Positions 1-8,096 are shown, counted from the stretch's first letter. The stretch: 24,993 nucleotides of DNA from Pseudomonadales bacterium (GCA_028822125.1 JAPKEK010000001.1:1-24993), one strand, 5' to 3'. Translations and numbers: made by a program. Notes: generated by a model not told the origin, from the sequence alone.

Positions 1-903
1 TGCGTGCCGGCACCGAATATCCTTGAATTTGATCCTGAAGGGAATCTGGTTAATTCATTTGGTGGGGCTGCAGAGGGTTATAGCTGGCCGAGTTCGAATC
101 ATGGTTTAACGCTGGATCACAAGGACAATATCTGGATCGGTGGAAACGGTGCAAAAGATTCCCATATGCTTAAATTCAGCCGGGATGGCAAGTTTCTGCA
201 GCAGATCGGGATACCCGGTGTTGAAAGAGATAGCCACAGCATGACGCATTTTGGAAGGGTTGCTAAAGTCGCTTTCGACGCCTCGGCAAATGAAGCTTAT
301 ATAGCTGATGGTTACGCTAATAAGCGGGTCGCAGTTCTCGATGCTGATTCTGGTGAGTTCAAACGCTACTGGGGAGCGTATGGCAATAAACCAGATGATG
401 CAGATCTGGGACGGTATGACCCTGACGCACCTTTAGCCCAACAATTTCGTAATCCGGTTCATTGCGCTGAGCCCAGTAACCAGGGTCTGGTCTATGTCTG
501 TGATCGCGCTAATGATCGCATACAGGTATTCAAATCAAATGGCGAATTTGTCAAGGAAAGAAGGATTGCGCCAAAAACGCTGGGTGATGGCTCTGTCTGG
601 GATATTGCTTTTTCCAGGGATAAAATGCAGAAATTCATGTATGTCGCCGATGGCAAGAATATGAAGGTCTATATTCTGGATCGTGAATCTTTGGAGATTC
701 TCACCAGTTTTGGTGATGGCGGAAGGCAGCCTGGGCAGTTTTTTGCAGTTCACAGCATCGCTACCGACTCTAAGGGTAATATTTTCACGACAGAAACCTA
801 TGAAGGTAAGCGGATACAGAAATTCAAGTATCAGGGTCTGAAAACAGTGACCCAAGGAGATCAGGGTACGCTCTGGGGCAGTAAAAAGAACTTGGTATTC
901 TAG
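1..903 (+). CDS. NHL-repeat / six-bladed beta-propeller protein (3' part, start outside window)
   Basis: The frame is open from the first base of the window and ends with TAG at 901-903, so the true start lies upstream; the GTG at position 4 need not be the start. The roughly 300 residues are built of repeating blocks of the NHL/TolB-like type, each ending in a pattern such as 'N-I-W-I-G-G', 'E-A-Y-I-A-D-G-Y', 'L-V-Y-V-C-D-R-A-N-D-R-I-Q-V-F' and 'M-Y-V-A-D-G'. These Asp/Asn-Arg-Ile-Gln-Val-Phe endings are characteristic of NHL propeller blades. Such proteins are usually secreted or periplasmic and bind ligands or act as lyases, for example the peptidyl-alpha-hydroxyglycine lyase fold. No catalytic role can be assigned here. 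It converges on the PQQ dehydrogenase/cytochrome c pair with three bases between the stops and no visible terminator. Sure of the fold, unsure of the function. Confidence 0.85.
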   Translation, partial: CVPAPNILEFDPEGNLVNSFGGAAEGYSWPSSNHGLTLDHKDNIWIGGNGAKDSHMLKFSRDGKFLQQIGIPGVERDSHSMTHFGRVAKVAFDASANEAYIADGYANKRVAVLDADSGEFKRYWGAYGNKPDDADLGRYDPDAPLAQQFRNPVHCAEPSNQGLVYVCDRANDRIQVFKSNGEFVKERRIAPKTLGDGSVWDIAFSRDKMQKFMYVADGKNMKVYILDRESLEILTSFGDGGRQPGQFFAVHSIATDSKGNIFTTETYEGKRIQKFKYQGLKTVTQGDQGTLWGSKKNLVF

Positions 904-906
904 CGC

Positions 907-1314
907 TTATTTTGCAACTGGTTTATCGATAGTAATGTCACTCAGGGTTGCCGGGTCCAGTTTATTTTCCCCCCGGGCATAACCACTGATGTAAAGGATA
1001 TGGGCCAATATGTCGGTGTATTGGTCCTGTTCCAGGGCACCTGGATCATTTTCTGGCATAGCAGCTGTGATGAGCTTAAACAGACTGGAGAGAGACTCTC
1101 CTCGCCAGGCCAGCAGGACAGGTTTAAAATAACTGCCTTCATGGCAACTCTGGCAATGTTTTTTGTACAGGCGTTTGCCCGATTTAGCCTGGTCTTTGCT
1201 GAAAATCCCCTCATTCATGCTGGTAGGTGTTTCATTGCTGAAACCTATCAGTGGTAATACAAGCAAAGCCAGCAACCTGATTATTTGCTGCGGGTTCCGT
1301 TTTTGCCGGGTCAA
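907..1314 (-). CDS. Small exported class I cytochrome c, partner of the PQQ dehydrogenase
   Basis: A 135-residue protein with an N-terminal hydrophobic stretch (about residues 12-26, preceded by Arg/Lys), which fits a Sec signal peptide, then a single heme-binding motif C-Q-S-C-H near residue 54-58. A later 'A-A-M-P-E-N-D-P-G' supplies the likely methionine axial ligand, followed by the helix 'Y-T-D-I-L-A-H-I-L' typical of quinoprotein-linked cytochromes. The start is a TTG whose TTGA overlaps the TGA stop of the upstream dehydrogenase gene, a strong sign of translational coupling; a start at the internal ATG would remove the signal peptide. Expected role (family knowledge): periplasmic acceptor of electrons from the PQQ enzyme, passing them to the respiratory chain. 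Confidence 0.88.
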   Translation of the reverse strand: MTRQKRNPQQIIRLLALLVLPLIGFSNETPTSMNEGIFSKDQAKSGKRLYKKHCQSCHEGSYFKPVLLAWRGESLSSLFKLITAAMPENDPGALEQDQYTDILAHILYISGYARGENKLDPATLSDITIDKPVAK

Positions 1315-3341
1315 GGCAGTGCCATGGCGGTTAACCTGGGACCTGTCTGTAAAATGATATACTGCTTGGCTTTGTGGATGTAAGTCATTATGCCGTAGTT
1401 ACTTTTCTCGGGCACTTCAACTTTGCCTAGTTGTTTACCGGTTGCCTTATCAATAGCGAATAGATGCGGCGTACCATCACTGGCCACATCAGCATAGATG
1501 AGCAGGTTTGCGGTGACCATCATCTTGGCAATCCTGCCTGAGCCGGTGTTGGCTATTTGCTTATCCTTCAGTTGAGGGTGATTGAGCACGACCTCGGGTG
1601 TTTCTCCCACAGGGATAGACCATAAATGCTCCCCCGTATTCATATCGATGGCGGTTATTTTGCTGTACGGTGGTTTGAACAGCGGCAGGCCATCTGGAAG
1701 CTCTACTCTAGAGTAACGAAGTACAGCATAGTCAGAAATGGTTGAGCCGGTAGGTGCATTGATCAGTTCGTCCCGCTCGGCACCAGGTGCCACAATGCGC
1801 GATGTACAGCCTTTGCGCGAAGTTACGTATAAGATGCCTGTTTTCGGGTCCGCCGCTGATGGTCCATCGATATTAACGCCGCCCATATCGCCTGGGCACC
1901 AGAGAGCAGCAATTTTCTCTGATCCATTGTCTCGATGTAAAGGTGGGTGGAATAAGGGCCCAATTTCATAAGGCTCCAGGTGCTTGATCGCTTTTGCTCT
2001 GAGTTCAGGTGTGAAATCAATGAGATCATCTTCGGTTAATCCCTGCATATCAAAAGGTGCCGGTTTTGTGGGGAAAGGCTGAGTCAGGGATAGTTTTTCA
2101 CCTGGTATTTTTGATACTGGGGCCGGTCTTTCTTCAATGGGCCACAGGGGCTCGCCGGTCACTCTGTTGAAGGCATAAACAAAGGACTGTTTGGTTGTTT
2201 GCGCAACAATTGGCGTTGTTTTGCCTTCATGTTCTACGTCCATAAGAATCGGCGCGGTTGGTGTGTCGTAGTTCCAGATATCGTGGTGCACCATCTGGAA
2301 ATGCCATAGGCGCTTGCCAGTTTTAACATCCAGCGCAATCAGGCTGGTGCTGAAAAGATTGTCTCCGGGTCGGAAGCCACCATAAAAATCCATGGTAGCG
2401 CCGTTAGTCGGCACATAAACAATCCCATTTTCCTGGTCAGCTGACAGAGGTGCCCACGAAGAAATGTCTCCTGTCCATTCCCAGGCATCATTTTCCCAGG
2501 TGTCGTGACCGAACTCACCGGGACCAGGCAGGACATTAAATTTCCATAGGAATGCGCCGGTTTTGGCATCATATCCGAGTATGTCTCCAGGGATGTTTTC
2601 GCGTCGGGACTGGTTGTAGCCCTGTTCATGTGAGTTGCCAACAACGATGACGCCGTTAACGACAATGGGAGGAGACGATGCCGTTACGTAACCGGTTTCC
2701 AATGCGATGCCATCATAGGGGTCATACTCGTGGCCCAGATCTTTAAGCAAATCGACCACGCCAGTTTTTGGGAATCCCTCGATGTTGACGGGCTCGCCAA
2801 ATCCTTCGAGGGGCAGGCCAGTCATAGCATCAAGGGCAGTCAGGAAGAAACCAGGTGAGGTGATATAAATAACGCCTTTGCCGTCAACTTCGGCATAGGT
2901 CACGCCTTTACCGTAATCCTTGCGCATGGAGTACTCGTAACGAGTGGTGTTGGGTTCGCGATAGGACCAGAGGGTTTCCCCGGTCGACGGATCCATGGCT
3001 ACTACATGCCTGCGAGGTCCTGCCACGGTATAGAGAACACCATCTATATAAGAAGGGGTAGAGCGACCACTTTGCGCGTCGAAACTCGCGCCATCCCATA
3101 CCCAGGCCTCTTCAAGGTCTTCAAAATTCGACGCTGTTAGGTTGGCCGCAGGTGAATAACGGGTGTGCTCTGAGTCGCTGCCCAGGTAACGCCATTCAAC
3201 CGTACTTATTACGTCACTTACCTGTTCTTCGGCGCAGGCAGAAATTGAAATTAGTCCGGGAATTGAAAACAGCAGGATGATGAGCTTGAATAACTGATGC
3301 TGGCGTGGAGCAGCTCGATTAAGCCGGCCAATAGCGCGCAT
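1311..3341 (-). CDS. PQQ-dependent dehydrogenase (quinoprotein), predicted lipoprotein
   Basis: A 676-residue eight-bladed quinoprotein of the soluble glucose/alcohol dehydrogenase superfamily. Tryptophan-docking repeats of the form D-x-x-T-G-x-x-L-W are visible near residues 117, 258 and 338, with further copies in the C-terminal half, and 'H-H-D-I-W-N-Y-D' (about 352-359) matches the conserved PQQ-site blade. There is no C-terminal heme motif; the neighbouring cytochrome c gene supplies one. I start at ATG 3341 rather than the TTG six bases upstream because AAGGA lies 7 bases before it. The N-terminus has a hydrophobic stretch ending in I-S-A-C (Cys about 36), a good lipobox, so it is probably a periplasm-facing lipoprotein, presumably on the outer membrane since +2 is Ala. 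Unlike membrane glucose dehydrogenase it lacks the five-helix anchor. Substrate (alcohol, sugar or other) is not readable from sequence. Confidence 0.92.
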   Translation of the reverse strand: MRAIGRLNRAAPRQHQLFKLIILLFSIPGLISISACAEEQVSDVISTVEWRYLGSDSEHTRYSPAANLTASNFEDLEEAWVWDGASFDAQSGRSTPSYIDGVLYTVAGPRRHVVAMDPSTGETLWSYREPNTTRYEYSMRKDYGKGVTYAEVDGKGVIYITSPGFFLTALDAMTGLPLEGFGEPVNIEGFPKTGVVDLLKDLGHEYDPYDGIALETGYVTASSPPIVVNGVIVVGNSHEQGYNQSRRENIPGDILGYDAKTGAFLWKFNVLPGPGEFGHDTWENDAWEWTGDISSWAPLSADQENGIVYVPTNGATMDFYGGFRPGDNLFSTSLIALDVKTGKRLWHFQMVHHDIWNYDTPTAPILMDVEHEGKTTPIVAQTTKQSFVYAFNRVTGEPLWPIEERPAPVSKIPGEKLSLTQPFPTKPAPFDMQGLTEDDLIDFTPELRAKAIKHLEPYEIGPLFHPPLHRDNGSEKIAALWCPGDMGGVNIDGPSAADPKTGILYVTSRKGCTSRIVAPGAERDELINAPTGSTISDYAVLRYSRVELPDGLPLFKPPYSKITAIDMNTGEHLWSIPVGETPEVVLNHPQLKDKQIANTGSGRIAKMMVTANLLIYADVASDGTPHLFAIDKATGKQLGKVEVPEKSNYGIMTYIHKAKQYIILQTGPRLTAMALP

Positions 3342-3348
3342 ATGCAAA

Positions 3349-3353
3349 TCCTT
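3349..3353 (-). promoter_or_regulatory. Ribosome binding site that fixes the start of the PQQ dehydrogenase
   Basis: On the minus strand AAGGA is followed by a 7-base spacer and ATG at 3341. The TTG at 3347 would leave only one base between it and this motif, so the ATG is preferred. Confidence 0.6.
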
Positions 3354-3545
3354 TTATTGCGTCATATGAGGGCAGTATGCCACGACGGTCCTGGAAAGCG
3401 ATATGACTAAATTGCCTTTTGCCATTGCGATGGACAGGTTGATGTTATGCTAGACATTGAGCATTTAAGTGGCAGGTTGGCGCTATAGTGGCCCGGCCGC
3501 AGAGGTCTGAACGCGATCTACTTTCGTCAACTTTGGGATTTATAA

Positions 3546-4835
3546 ATGGCCTACCCAGATACCTATTACAGTCGAACCGTTGGTCCAGATCTGGTAACAG
3601 AGCCACTTTCGGAATACATCGAAACAAAGGTTTGTGTGATTGGTGGCGGCCTTGCCGGGGTTTCGACTGGGATGGGTCTGGTGGAGCGTCATATTGACTG
3701 TGTGCTGCTGGAGGGCCAGCAGGTGGGATGGGGAGCATCCGGGCGTAATGGTGGTTTTGTCAGCGCCGGGTTTTCACAGAGCGCATTGAAACTGGTCAGT
3801 TGGCTGGGAGAAAGTCATGCGAAAAGGTTATATAAGCTGACCTGCAATGCAGTCGATCTTATTGAGCAGCGGATCATTGGTTTTGAGGATTCGATTGTTG
3901 AAGGTGAGCCGGGTTCTATAACCGCTTCCTGGTTTGACGACGAGAAAGGCGTTAGGCGTTATGTTGACGATATGAACAGGATATTTGACGAAGATCTACA
4001 GTTCTGGTCTCGTCAACGCGTTGCTGAAAGCTATCTTACAGATCGCTATTTCGACGGTTTTCTAAACCCCAGAACCCTGTGTTTTCAGAGTCTGAATTAT
4101 GTTTTACACCTGGCTCGACTGGCTCAGGCCAGCGGTCTGCGAATCTTCGATGCAACGCCTGCGCTCAGAGTCCAGAAGAAAAAGGATCAGTGGCTGGTTA
4201 TCACCCCATCGGGTTCAATTCTGGCAGATAATGTGGTCTATGCCTGTAGTGGCTATATTGGTTCCTTACAGCCGAAACTGAGTCGAGCGACTTTGCCCGT
4301 TGCCACCTATGTGTTGTTGACGCAGGAACTGGGGTCCAGGTTAGCGGATGCCGTGCGTTCACCCTATGCAGTGAGCGACAATCGATTTTCATCTAATTAT
4401 TATCGAATCGTGGGTAATCGCCGACTGCTCTGGGGGGGACGGGTTTCCATGTTTCAGCCTTCCCAGAAAAAACTGGCCGGGCTGATGTTGAAAGATTTGT
4501 TGTCCGTATATCCCCAGCTTGCGGGCATCCAGGCAGACGTGGCCTGGGGGGGCACTATGGGTTATGCCAGACACAAGATGCCACAGATAGGCCAACTCAG
4601 CGCGGGTGAATGGTACTGTCAGGGTTTTGGTGGCCACGGTATGGCAACCACCACCCTGGGCGGTGAATTAATTGCCTCAGCAATCGCAACAGATGACACG
4701 CGATATCAGTTATTTTCGCCCTTTGGCCTGCGCTATGTGGGCAAGCCTTTTGGGCCCGTCATTGCTCAGATGGCCTACTGGTCTTATCAGCTCCAGGATG
4801 CGCTTCGGGTGAGTCGATTGAATCGAAAGTTCTGA
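3546..4835 (+). CDS. FAD-dependent amine/amino-acid oxidoreductase (DAO family, PuuB-like)
   Basis: 429 residues. An N-terminal Rossmann motif G-G-G-L-A-G-V-S-T-G begins around residue 33, followed by 'L-L-E-G' (the acidic end of beta-2 that binds the ribose of FAD) and 'G-W-G-A-S-G-R-N-G-G', a hallmark of gamma-glutamylputrescine oxidase-like and related DAO proteins. A C-terminal 'G-F-G-G-H-G-M-A-T-T-T-L-G-G' is the second FAD-contact segment of the family. These enzymes oxidise secondary or primary amines or N-methyl amino acids with release of imine and H2O2 or transfer of electrons. No signal peptide, so cytoplasmic. It stands alone: divergent from the PQQ dehydrogenase (about 200-base shared upstream region) and convergent with an antiporter gene. 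Ribosome binding site is weak. The substrate cannot be deduced; the usual puu partner genes are absent from the window. Confidence 0.88.
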   Translation: MAYPDTYYSRTVGPDLVTEPLSEYIETKVCVIGGGLAGVSTGMGLVERHIDCVLLEGQQVGWGASGRNGGFVSAGFSQSALKLVSWLGESHAKRLYKLTCNAVDLIEQRIIGFEDSIVEGEPGSITASWFDDEKGVRRYVDDMNRIFDEDLQFWSRQRVAESYLTDRYFDGFLNPRTLCFQSLNYVLHLARLAQASGLRIFDATPALRVQKKKDQWLVITPSGSILADNVVYACSGYIGSLQPKLSRATLPVATYVLLTQELGSRLADAVRSPYAVSDNRFSSNYYRIVGNRRLLWGGRVSMFQPSQKKLAGLMLKDLLSVYPQLAGIQADVAWGGTMGYARHKMPQIGQLSAGEWYCQGFGGHGMATTTLGGELIASAIATDDTRYQLFSPFGLRYVGKPFGPVIAQMAYWSYQLQDALRVSRLNRKF

Positions 4836-4841
4836 ATAACG

Positions 4842-4868
4842 CCGCTTCCAGAACTCAGCTGGAAGTGG
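4842..4868 (+). terminator. Likely rho-independent terminator after the FAD oxidoreductase
   Basis: A 10-bp inverted repeat (one G-U pair) with a 7-base loop starts 7 bases after the stop codon: arm 4842-4851, loop 4852-4858, arm 4859-4868. It is followed by a modest T-rich stretch (tttatta) rather than a clean T run, so termination efficiency is uncertain. Confidence 0.5.
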
Positions 4869-5014
4869 TGAGGTTTATTATTGCGGCCCCAGAAGTGTGT
4901 TGCTTTGGGCACAATATCCGATCTGGTGGGTCTCTTTGCTAACCAGCGTTGCGGTTCACAGTCTGGCAGCCTGCTAGAATCTCTGCTTCGCATGCTAACT
5001 GCAGGTGTTTCCGG

Positions 5015-6493
5015 CTAGGCCAGAGAACTTCTCCCGAAAATCTGGATAGCTGTAAATAGCAATACCATCGCCGGGATGATAATCATTTCTGAGGGGTAGA
5101 AACCAGTGACCAGAAATGCCAGAAATGCCACTGAGCCGATGACTCCGGCGTAATAAAATTGTGTCGTTACATGATCTATGTGAGGGCAGTCGGCACCAAT
5201 GGAGGCAAGTACCGTCGTATCAGATATGGGTGAAGTGTGATCGCCAAAAAGGCCGCCGCTGAGTACCGCGGCGATGGTCAGATACATGGGGGCGCCTGTA
5301 TTGTGGGCAACTGGAATGGCAAGGGCCATCAGAATTGCAAAAGTACCCCAGGATGAGCCCGTAGCCAGCGAAATGACAGCGCCAAGGATGAATATGAGTG
5401 CCGGCAGTAGGGAAGGGTTAAGGGCCTGCCCGATCAGCACTGACAATGTCTGTGCTGTACCCAGGGCATTGATTACCGAGCTCAGGGACCAGGCCAGAAT
5501 CAATATGATGACCACAAACATCATCGTTTCTGTACCCTTTACAAAGGTGTTGAGCGAGTCTGCTAAATTGATATCATGAATTTTGTACATGAGAAAGGCG
5601 CTGGCCAGAGAAGCGCTGAGGTAGGCAATGGTTAAACTGGATCGGATATGCGGGCTGGTCAGGTCATCATTAGAAGCATGCCAACCGAGCAGCCCGGCAA
5701 TCAGCATCAGCAGAGTCGCCAGCGGAATCACAAAAAGGCTCATAGGTTCAGGGCTCTCTGTCTGGGCGGGATCCTGGATACTTGAATGCGTCTTGAGTTG
5801 TAATTTTTCATATTGTTGCTGGGCTTTTTTCATTGGCCCGAAATCACGGTTAGTGAAAACCAGCATGGGTACCGCTACCAGGCAGAGGATGGCATAGAAC
5901 TGGTAAGGCAGCAGCTTGATCAGGACCGATAACGCAGTCTCGGTCAGACCAACGTCTGAATAGGCCTGATCGATCAATCCCATGATGTAGGCGCCCCAGC
6001 CAATAAACGGCATGAGGATACAGATGGGTGAGGATGTCGAGTCCAGGATGTAGGCGAGTTTTTCCCTGCAGATCCTGAGTTCCTTGAAAATGGGTCGAAA
6101 CAGAGGGCCAATAATAAGAGCGTTGCCGGAGTCTGTAAAAAAAATTGATAGACCAGAGGCCCAGGTTGACAGTTGTGCCCGCTGTCTGTTGGAGATGAGG
6201 TGAGTCATGTTTCGGGCAAATGCTTTTGCACCTCCGGATACTTCAAGCAGTTTGATAAATCCACCGATGGCCATCATCGTGAAAATAACCTGAATATTTG
6301 AAGGCGAGCTGATCTGCACAAAAATGCGATTTTCGATCAGATCTAAAATGGCATTGAAAGGATTGTAACCAGTGAGAATGAGTGAACCGCAGAGTGTTCC
6401 AAGGCCCAAAGATATAATGATATTTCTGGACCACATGGCAATTACAACGGTCAGGATGGGTGGTAATAAGGATATTAATCCATATTCGCTCAT
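5015..6493 (-). CDS. NhaC-family Na+/H+ antiporter
   Basis: About 492 residues and strongly hydrophobic throughout, with roughly 11-12 predicted membrane spans, as expected for this family. The C-terminal half contains 'G-D-H-T-S-P-I-S-D-T-T', the characteristic NhaC signature carrying the conserved Asp, His, Ser and Thr residues, and the N-terminal half has 'F-T-D-S-G-N-A-L-I-I-G-P'. A longer frame begins at ATG 6514, but ATG 6493 is preferred because GGGAG lies just upstream of it and inside the longer frame. Expected role: electroneutral or electrogenic export of Na+ in exchange for H+, or export/import of a small organic ion, since NhaC-type proteins also include malate/lactate and arginine/ornithine-type exchangers. 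Located in the inner membrane. A second NhaC-type gene lies at 11299-12816; the two are clearly different in sequence. Confidence 0.9.
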   Translation of the reverse strand: MSEYGLISLLPPILTVVIAMWSRNIIISLGLGTLCGSLILTGYNPFNAILDLIENRIFVQISSPSNIQVIFTMMAIGGFIKLLEVSGGAKAFARNMTHLISNRQRAQLSTWASGLSIFFTDSGNALIIGPLFRPIFKELRICREKLAYILDSTSSPICILMPFIGWGAYIMGLIDQAYSDVGLTETALSVLIKLLPYQFYAILCLVAVPMLVFTNRDFGPMKKAQQQYEKLQLKTHSSIQDPAQTESPEPMSLFVIPLATLLMLIAGLLGWHASNDDLTSPHIRSSLTIAYLSASLASAFLMYKIHDINLADSLNTFVKGTETMMFVVIILILAWSLSSVINALGTAQTLSVLIGQALNPSLLPALIFILGAVISLATGSSWGTFAILMALAIPVAHNTGAPMYLTIAAVLSGGLFGDHTSPISDTTVLASIGADCPHIDHVTTQFYYAGVIGSVAFLAFLVTGFYPSEMIIIPAMVLLFTAIQIFGRSSLA

Positions 6494-6680
6494 TTCTTCT
6501 CCCTGAGGTGTCATATTGACTGGTTAGCCCTACCAGGTCGGGCTTGCAGCGCTGTTATCAATGTCAAAAGGCTTAGTAGCAATCCTGGGTCTCGAAGAGA
6601 GCAACTCGGTTATCATCTCTGTACTGGCAACGCCGGGTTACTTGAAAACACCCTATGCAATCTCTGTTCAGCGCGCCCTG

Positions 6681-6732
6681 GAGAGGCTAGGAGGATCGAC
6701 TGCTGTAAGCTGCCTGGCTCCTCTCTTTTTTT
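6681..6732 (+). terminator. Orphan terminator-like hairpin with T7 tract
   Basis: Outer stem gagagg (6681-6686) pairs with cctctc (6720-6725), inner stem ctagg (6687-6691) pairs with cctgg (6713-6717, one G-U), and seven T residues follow directly at 6726-6732. It is oriented for plus-strand transcription, yet no plus-strand gene lies upstream within 1.8 kb. It may therefore end a small RNA or act as an attenuator in the leader of the 7110 cluster. Confidence 0.5.
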
Positions 6733-6774
6733 GTTCGTGTTTATGTGCTTCATAAACCAATGGATTGCGATTAA

Positions 6775-6801
6775 TTGACTATACACGCTTTTCTGTATAC
6801 T
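6775..6801 (+). promoter_or_regulatory. Possible sigma-70 promoter for the 7110 cluster
   Basis: TTGACT (6775-6780) and TATACT (6796-6801), preceded by TG at 6794-6795 that partly overlaps, with a 15-base spacer, shorter than the usual 16-18. If used, transcription would begin near 6808 and give a leader of about 300 bases that contains the 11-bp repeats. An inverted repeat tatac/gtata overlaps the site. Tentative. Confidence 0.35.
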
Positions 6802-6938
6802 GGATAAGCGCATTATTGGCTCAGATTTGATTTTCATTTTAATAATCCGACTGGTTGCAGAATCTTTAAAAGAAACCCGTATTTGCGTAAGCCCAGATCA
6901 GCTGTGAAGATGTTAGTAAATGGCTGCCATGAATAAAC

Positions 6939-7001
6939 CGAGGTTAATTCGAGGTTAATTCGAGGTTAATTCGAGGTTAATTCGAGGTTAATTCGAGGTT
7001 A
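6939..7001 (+). repeat. Tandem 11-bp direct repeat, 5 full copies plus 8 bases
   Basis: The unit cgaggttaatt is repeated perfectly at 6939, 6950, 6961, 6972 and 6983, followed by a partial copy cgaggtta at 6994-7001. The 11-base period is about one turn of the DNA helix, so identical protein contacts would line up on one face. A CATAAT (-10-like) follows at 7002-7007 with no good -35 at the usual distance; that position is occupied by the repeats. It could be an activator-binding array or a slippage-prone copy-number tract. Confidence 0.97.
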
Positions 7002-7056
7002 CATAATAGGTAAATAAAAATTAAATAAACAAGAATTAGGCGTAAACCGATGCTAG

Positions 7057-7088
7057 TCTCTGAGCAAGGGATACCCTGATCTCGGAGA
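7057..7088 (+). promoter_or_regulatory. Leader hairpin immediately before the ribosome binding site of the amidohydrolase
   Basis: Arms tctctgag (7057-7064) and ctcggaga (7081-7088) pair over 8 bp with one G-U, enclosing an inner aggg-ata-ccct hairpin (7067-7077). It ends 8 bases before the taaggag element at 7097-7103. It matches no riboswitch class I recognise. Confidence 0.45.
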
Positions 7089-7096
7089 ATAACTGG

Positions 7097-7103
7097 TAAG
7101 GAG
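7097..7103 (+). promoter_or_regulatory. Strong ribosome binding site selecting a GTG start
   Basis: taaggag lies 6 bases before GTG 7110; the first codons read M-T-I-I-D-I-H-T-H, the expected start of an amidohydrolase-2 protein. Confidence 0.75.
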
Positions 7104-7109
7104 CCTCAA

Positions 7110-8090
7110 GTGACAATCATTGATATTCATACCCACGCCTATACGCGAAAGTACTTAGAGATTCTTAGAGAACAGGGGGGAGAGTATGGGCTGAAAATCC
7201 GACCCGATGGTTTTGAAGAAATATTCCGTGGTGAAACGCCGGTTGCCTTTCCTCAGCCGGGCCACTTTGATTACGACGTCAGAATTAAGCAGATGGCAGA
7301 TACAGGGATAGATATGTCGATCGTGTCTCTGACCTGCCCAAACGTATACTGGGGAGCAAAGAATACCAGTATCCTTGCTGCCGAAGAATCCAATAATGCT
7401 ATGGCCGAAGCCCAGACGGCCTATCCTGAACGATTACGCTGGTTTACTTCTTTACCCTGGGAGTATCCTGATGCCGCAATTGAAGAACTTGAACGTTCCT
7501 GTGCGTTGGGTGCGGTGGGCGTAATGGTCCTGGCTAATGTTGCTGGGCGAAGTTTAACGGATGCTTTTTTTGCACCTGTCTGGGCTGAAATTGATCGTCG
7601 AAAGTTACCAGTACTATTACACCCGACCGATCCGCCTGGTGCCACAGTTATGGATATGGGGGAATTTGATCTCAGCTGGGCTGTGGGATTCATGTTCGAT
7701 ACGACCCTTGCGATCACTCGAATGATTTTCACCGGATTTTTTGATCGATATCCGAATCTCAAGCTGATTGCCTCCCATGGTGGCGCGACACTGCCTTATC
7801 TGGTGGGCCGATTTGAAAAGGGTGATGAAGTCGAATTACCGCAACGTAGGAAAATGCAGCGAAAACCAACTGACTATTTGCGCCATATTTATTATGACTG
7901 CATCACCTATGATCAACGTGCTCTGGATTTTCTAATCTCGATTGTTGGTGCTGAGCAGATTATGTTTGGCACAGACTGGCCTCATCAGGTATTCGATACG
8001 ATCGGGGCTTTGGATCATACTAAGGCGCTGCCAGCCGATACCTGCGATGCTATCCGTTTCCGTAATGCGCAACGCGTTTTTGGGTTATAG
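7110..8090 (+). CDS. Amidohydrolase family 2 (ACMSD-like) metal-dependent hydrolase/decarboxylase
   Basis: 326 residues, the typical length of the ACMSD/amidohydrolase-2 family (TIM barrel). Metal and catalytic residues expected for the family are all visible: H7-x-H9 at the start, H171 in 'V-L-L-H-P-T', H223 in 'A-S-H-G-G', and D289 in 'G-T-D-W-P-H'. Known members are zinc- or manganese-dependent non-oxidative decarboxylases (aminocarboxymuconate semialdehyde, gamma-resorcylate, 5-carboxyvanillate) or C-C and ester hydrolases. No signal peptide, so cytoplasmic. Starts at GTG with taaggag 6 bases upstream. The next gene, a TPP-dependent enzyme, starts 6 bases after its stop, so the two almost certainly share a transcript and probably a pathway. 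The substrate is unknown; a carboxylated unsaturated or aromatic intermediate is plausible by family. Confidence 0.9.
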   Translation: MTIIDIHTHAYTRKYLEILREQGGEYGLKIRPDGFEEIFRGETPVAFPQPGHFDYDVRIKQMADTGIDMSIVSLTCPNVYWGAKNTSILAAEESNNAMAEAQTAYPERLRWFTSLPWEYPDAAIEELERSCALGAVGVMVLANVAGRSLTDAFFAPVWAEIDRRKLPVLLHPTDPPGATVMDMGEFDLSWAVGFMFDTTLAITRMIFTGFFDRYPNLKLIASHGGATLPYLVGRFEKGDEVELPQRRKMQRKPTDYLRHIYYDCITYDQRALDFLISIVGAEQIMFGTDWPHQVFDTIGALDHTKALPADTCDAIRFRNAQRVFGL

Positions 8091-8096
8091 AAGACC

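Larger units (their letters stand above)
6494..7109. other. Long structured intergenic region between divergent nhaC-type and amidohydrolase genes
   Basis: No gene I can support. The 64-codon frame at 6561-6755 (+) has no ribosome binding site, runs through the hairpin and T tract at 6681-6732, and resembles nothing known. What is visible, in order: a terminator-like hairpin (6681-6732), a sigma-70-like site (6775-6801), an 11-bp tandem repeat (6939-7001), a very A/T-rich tract (about 7001-7040) and a hairpin (7057-7088) just before the ribosome binding site at 7097-7103. Confidence 0.7.

Noticed and set aside
6561..6755. 64-codon plus-strand open frame in the long intergenic region.
   Set aside because: No ribosome binding site, no family resemblance, and it runs through the terminator-like hairpin and T tract.
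6780..6808. Inverted tatac/gtata with ctgtatactgg, reminiscent of a LexA box.
   Set aside because: Does not fit CTGT-N8-ACAG; better explained as part of the possible promoter.
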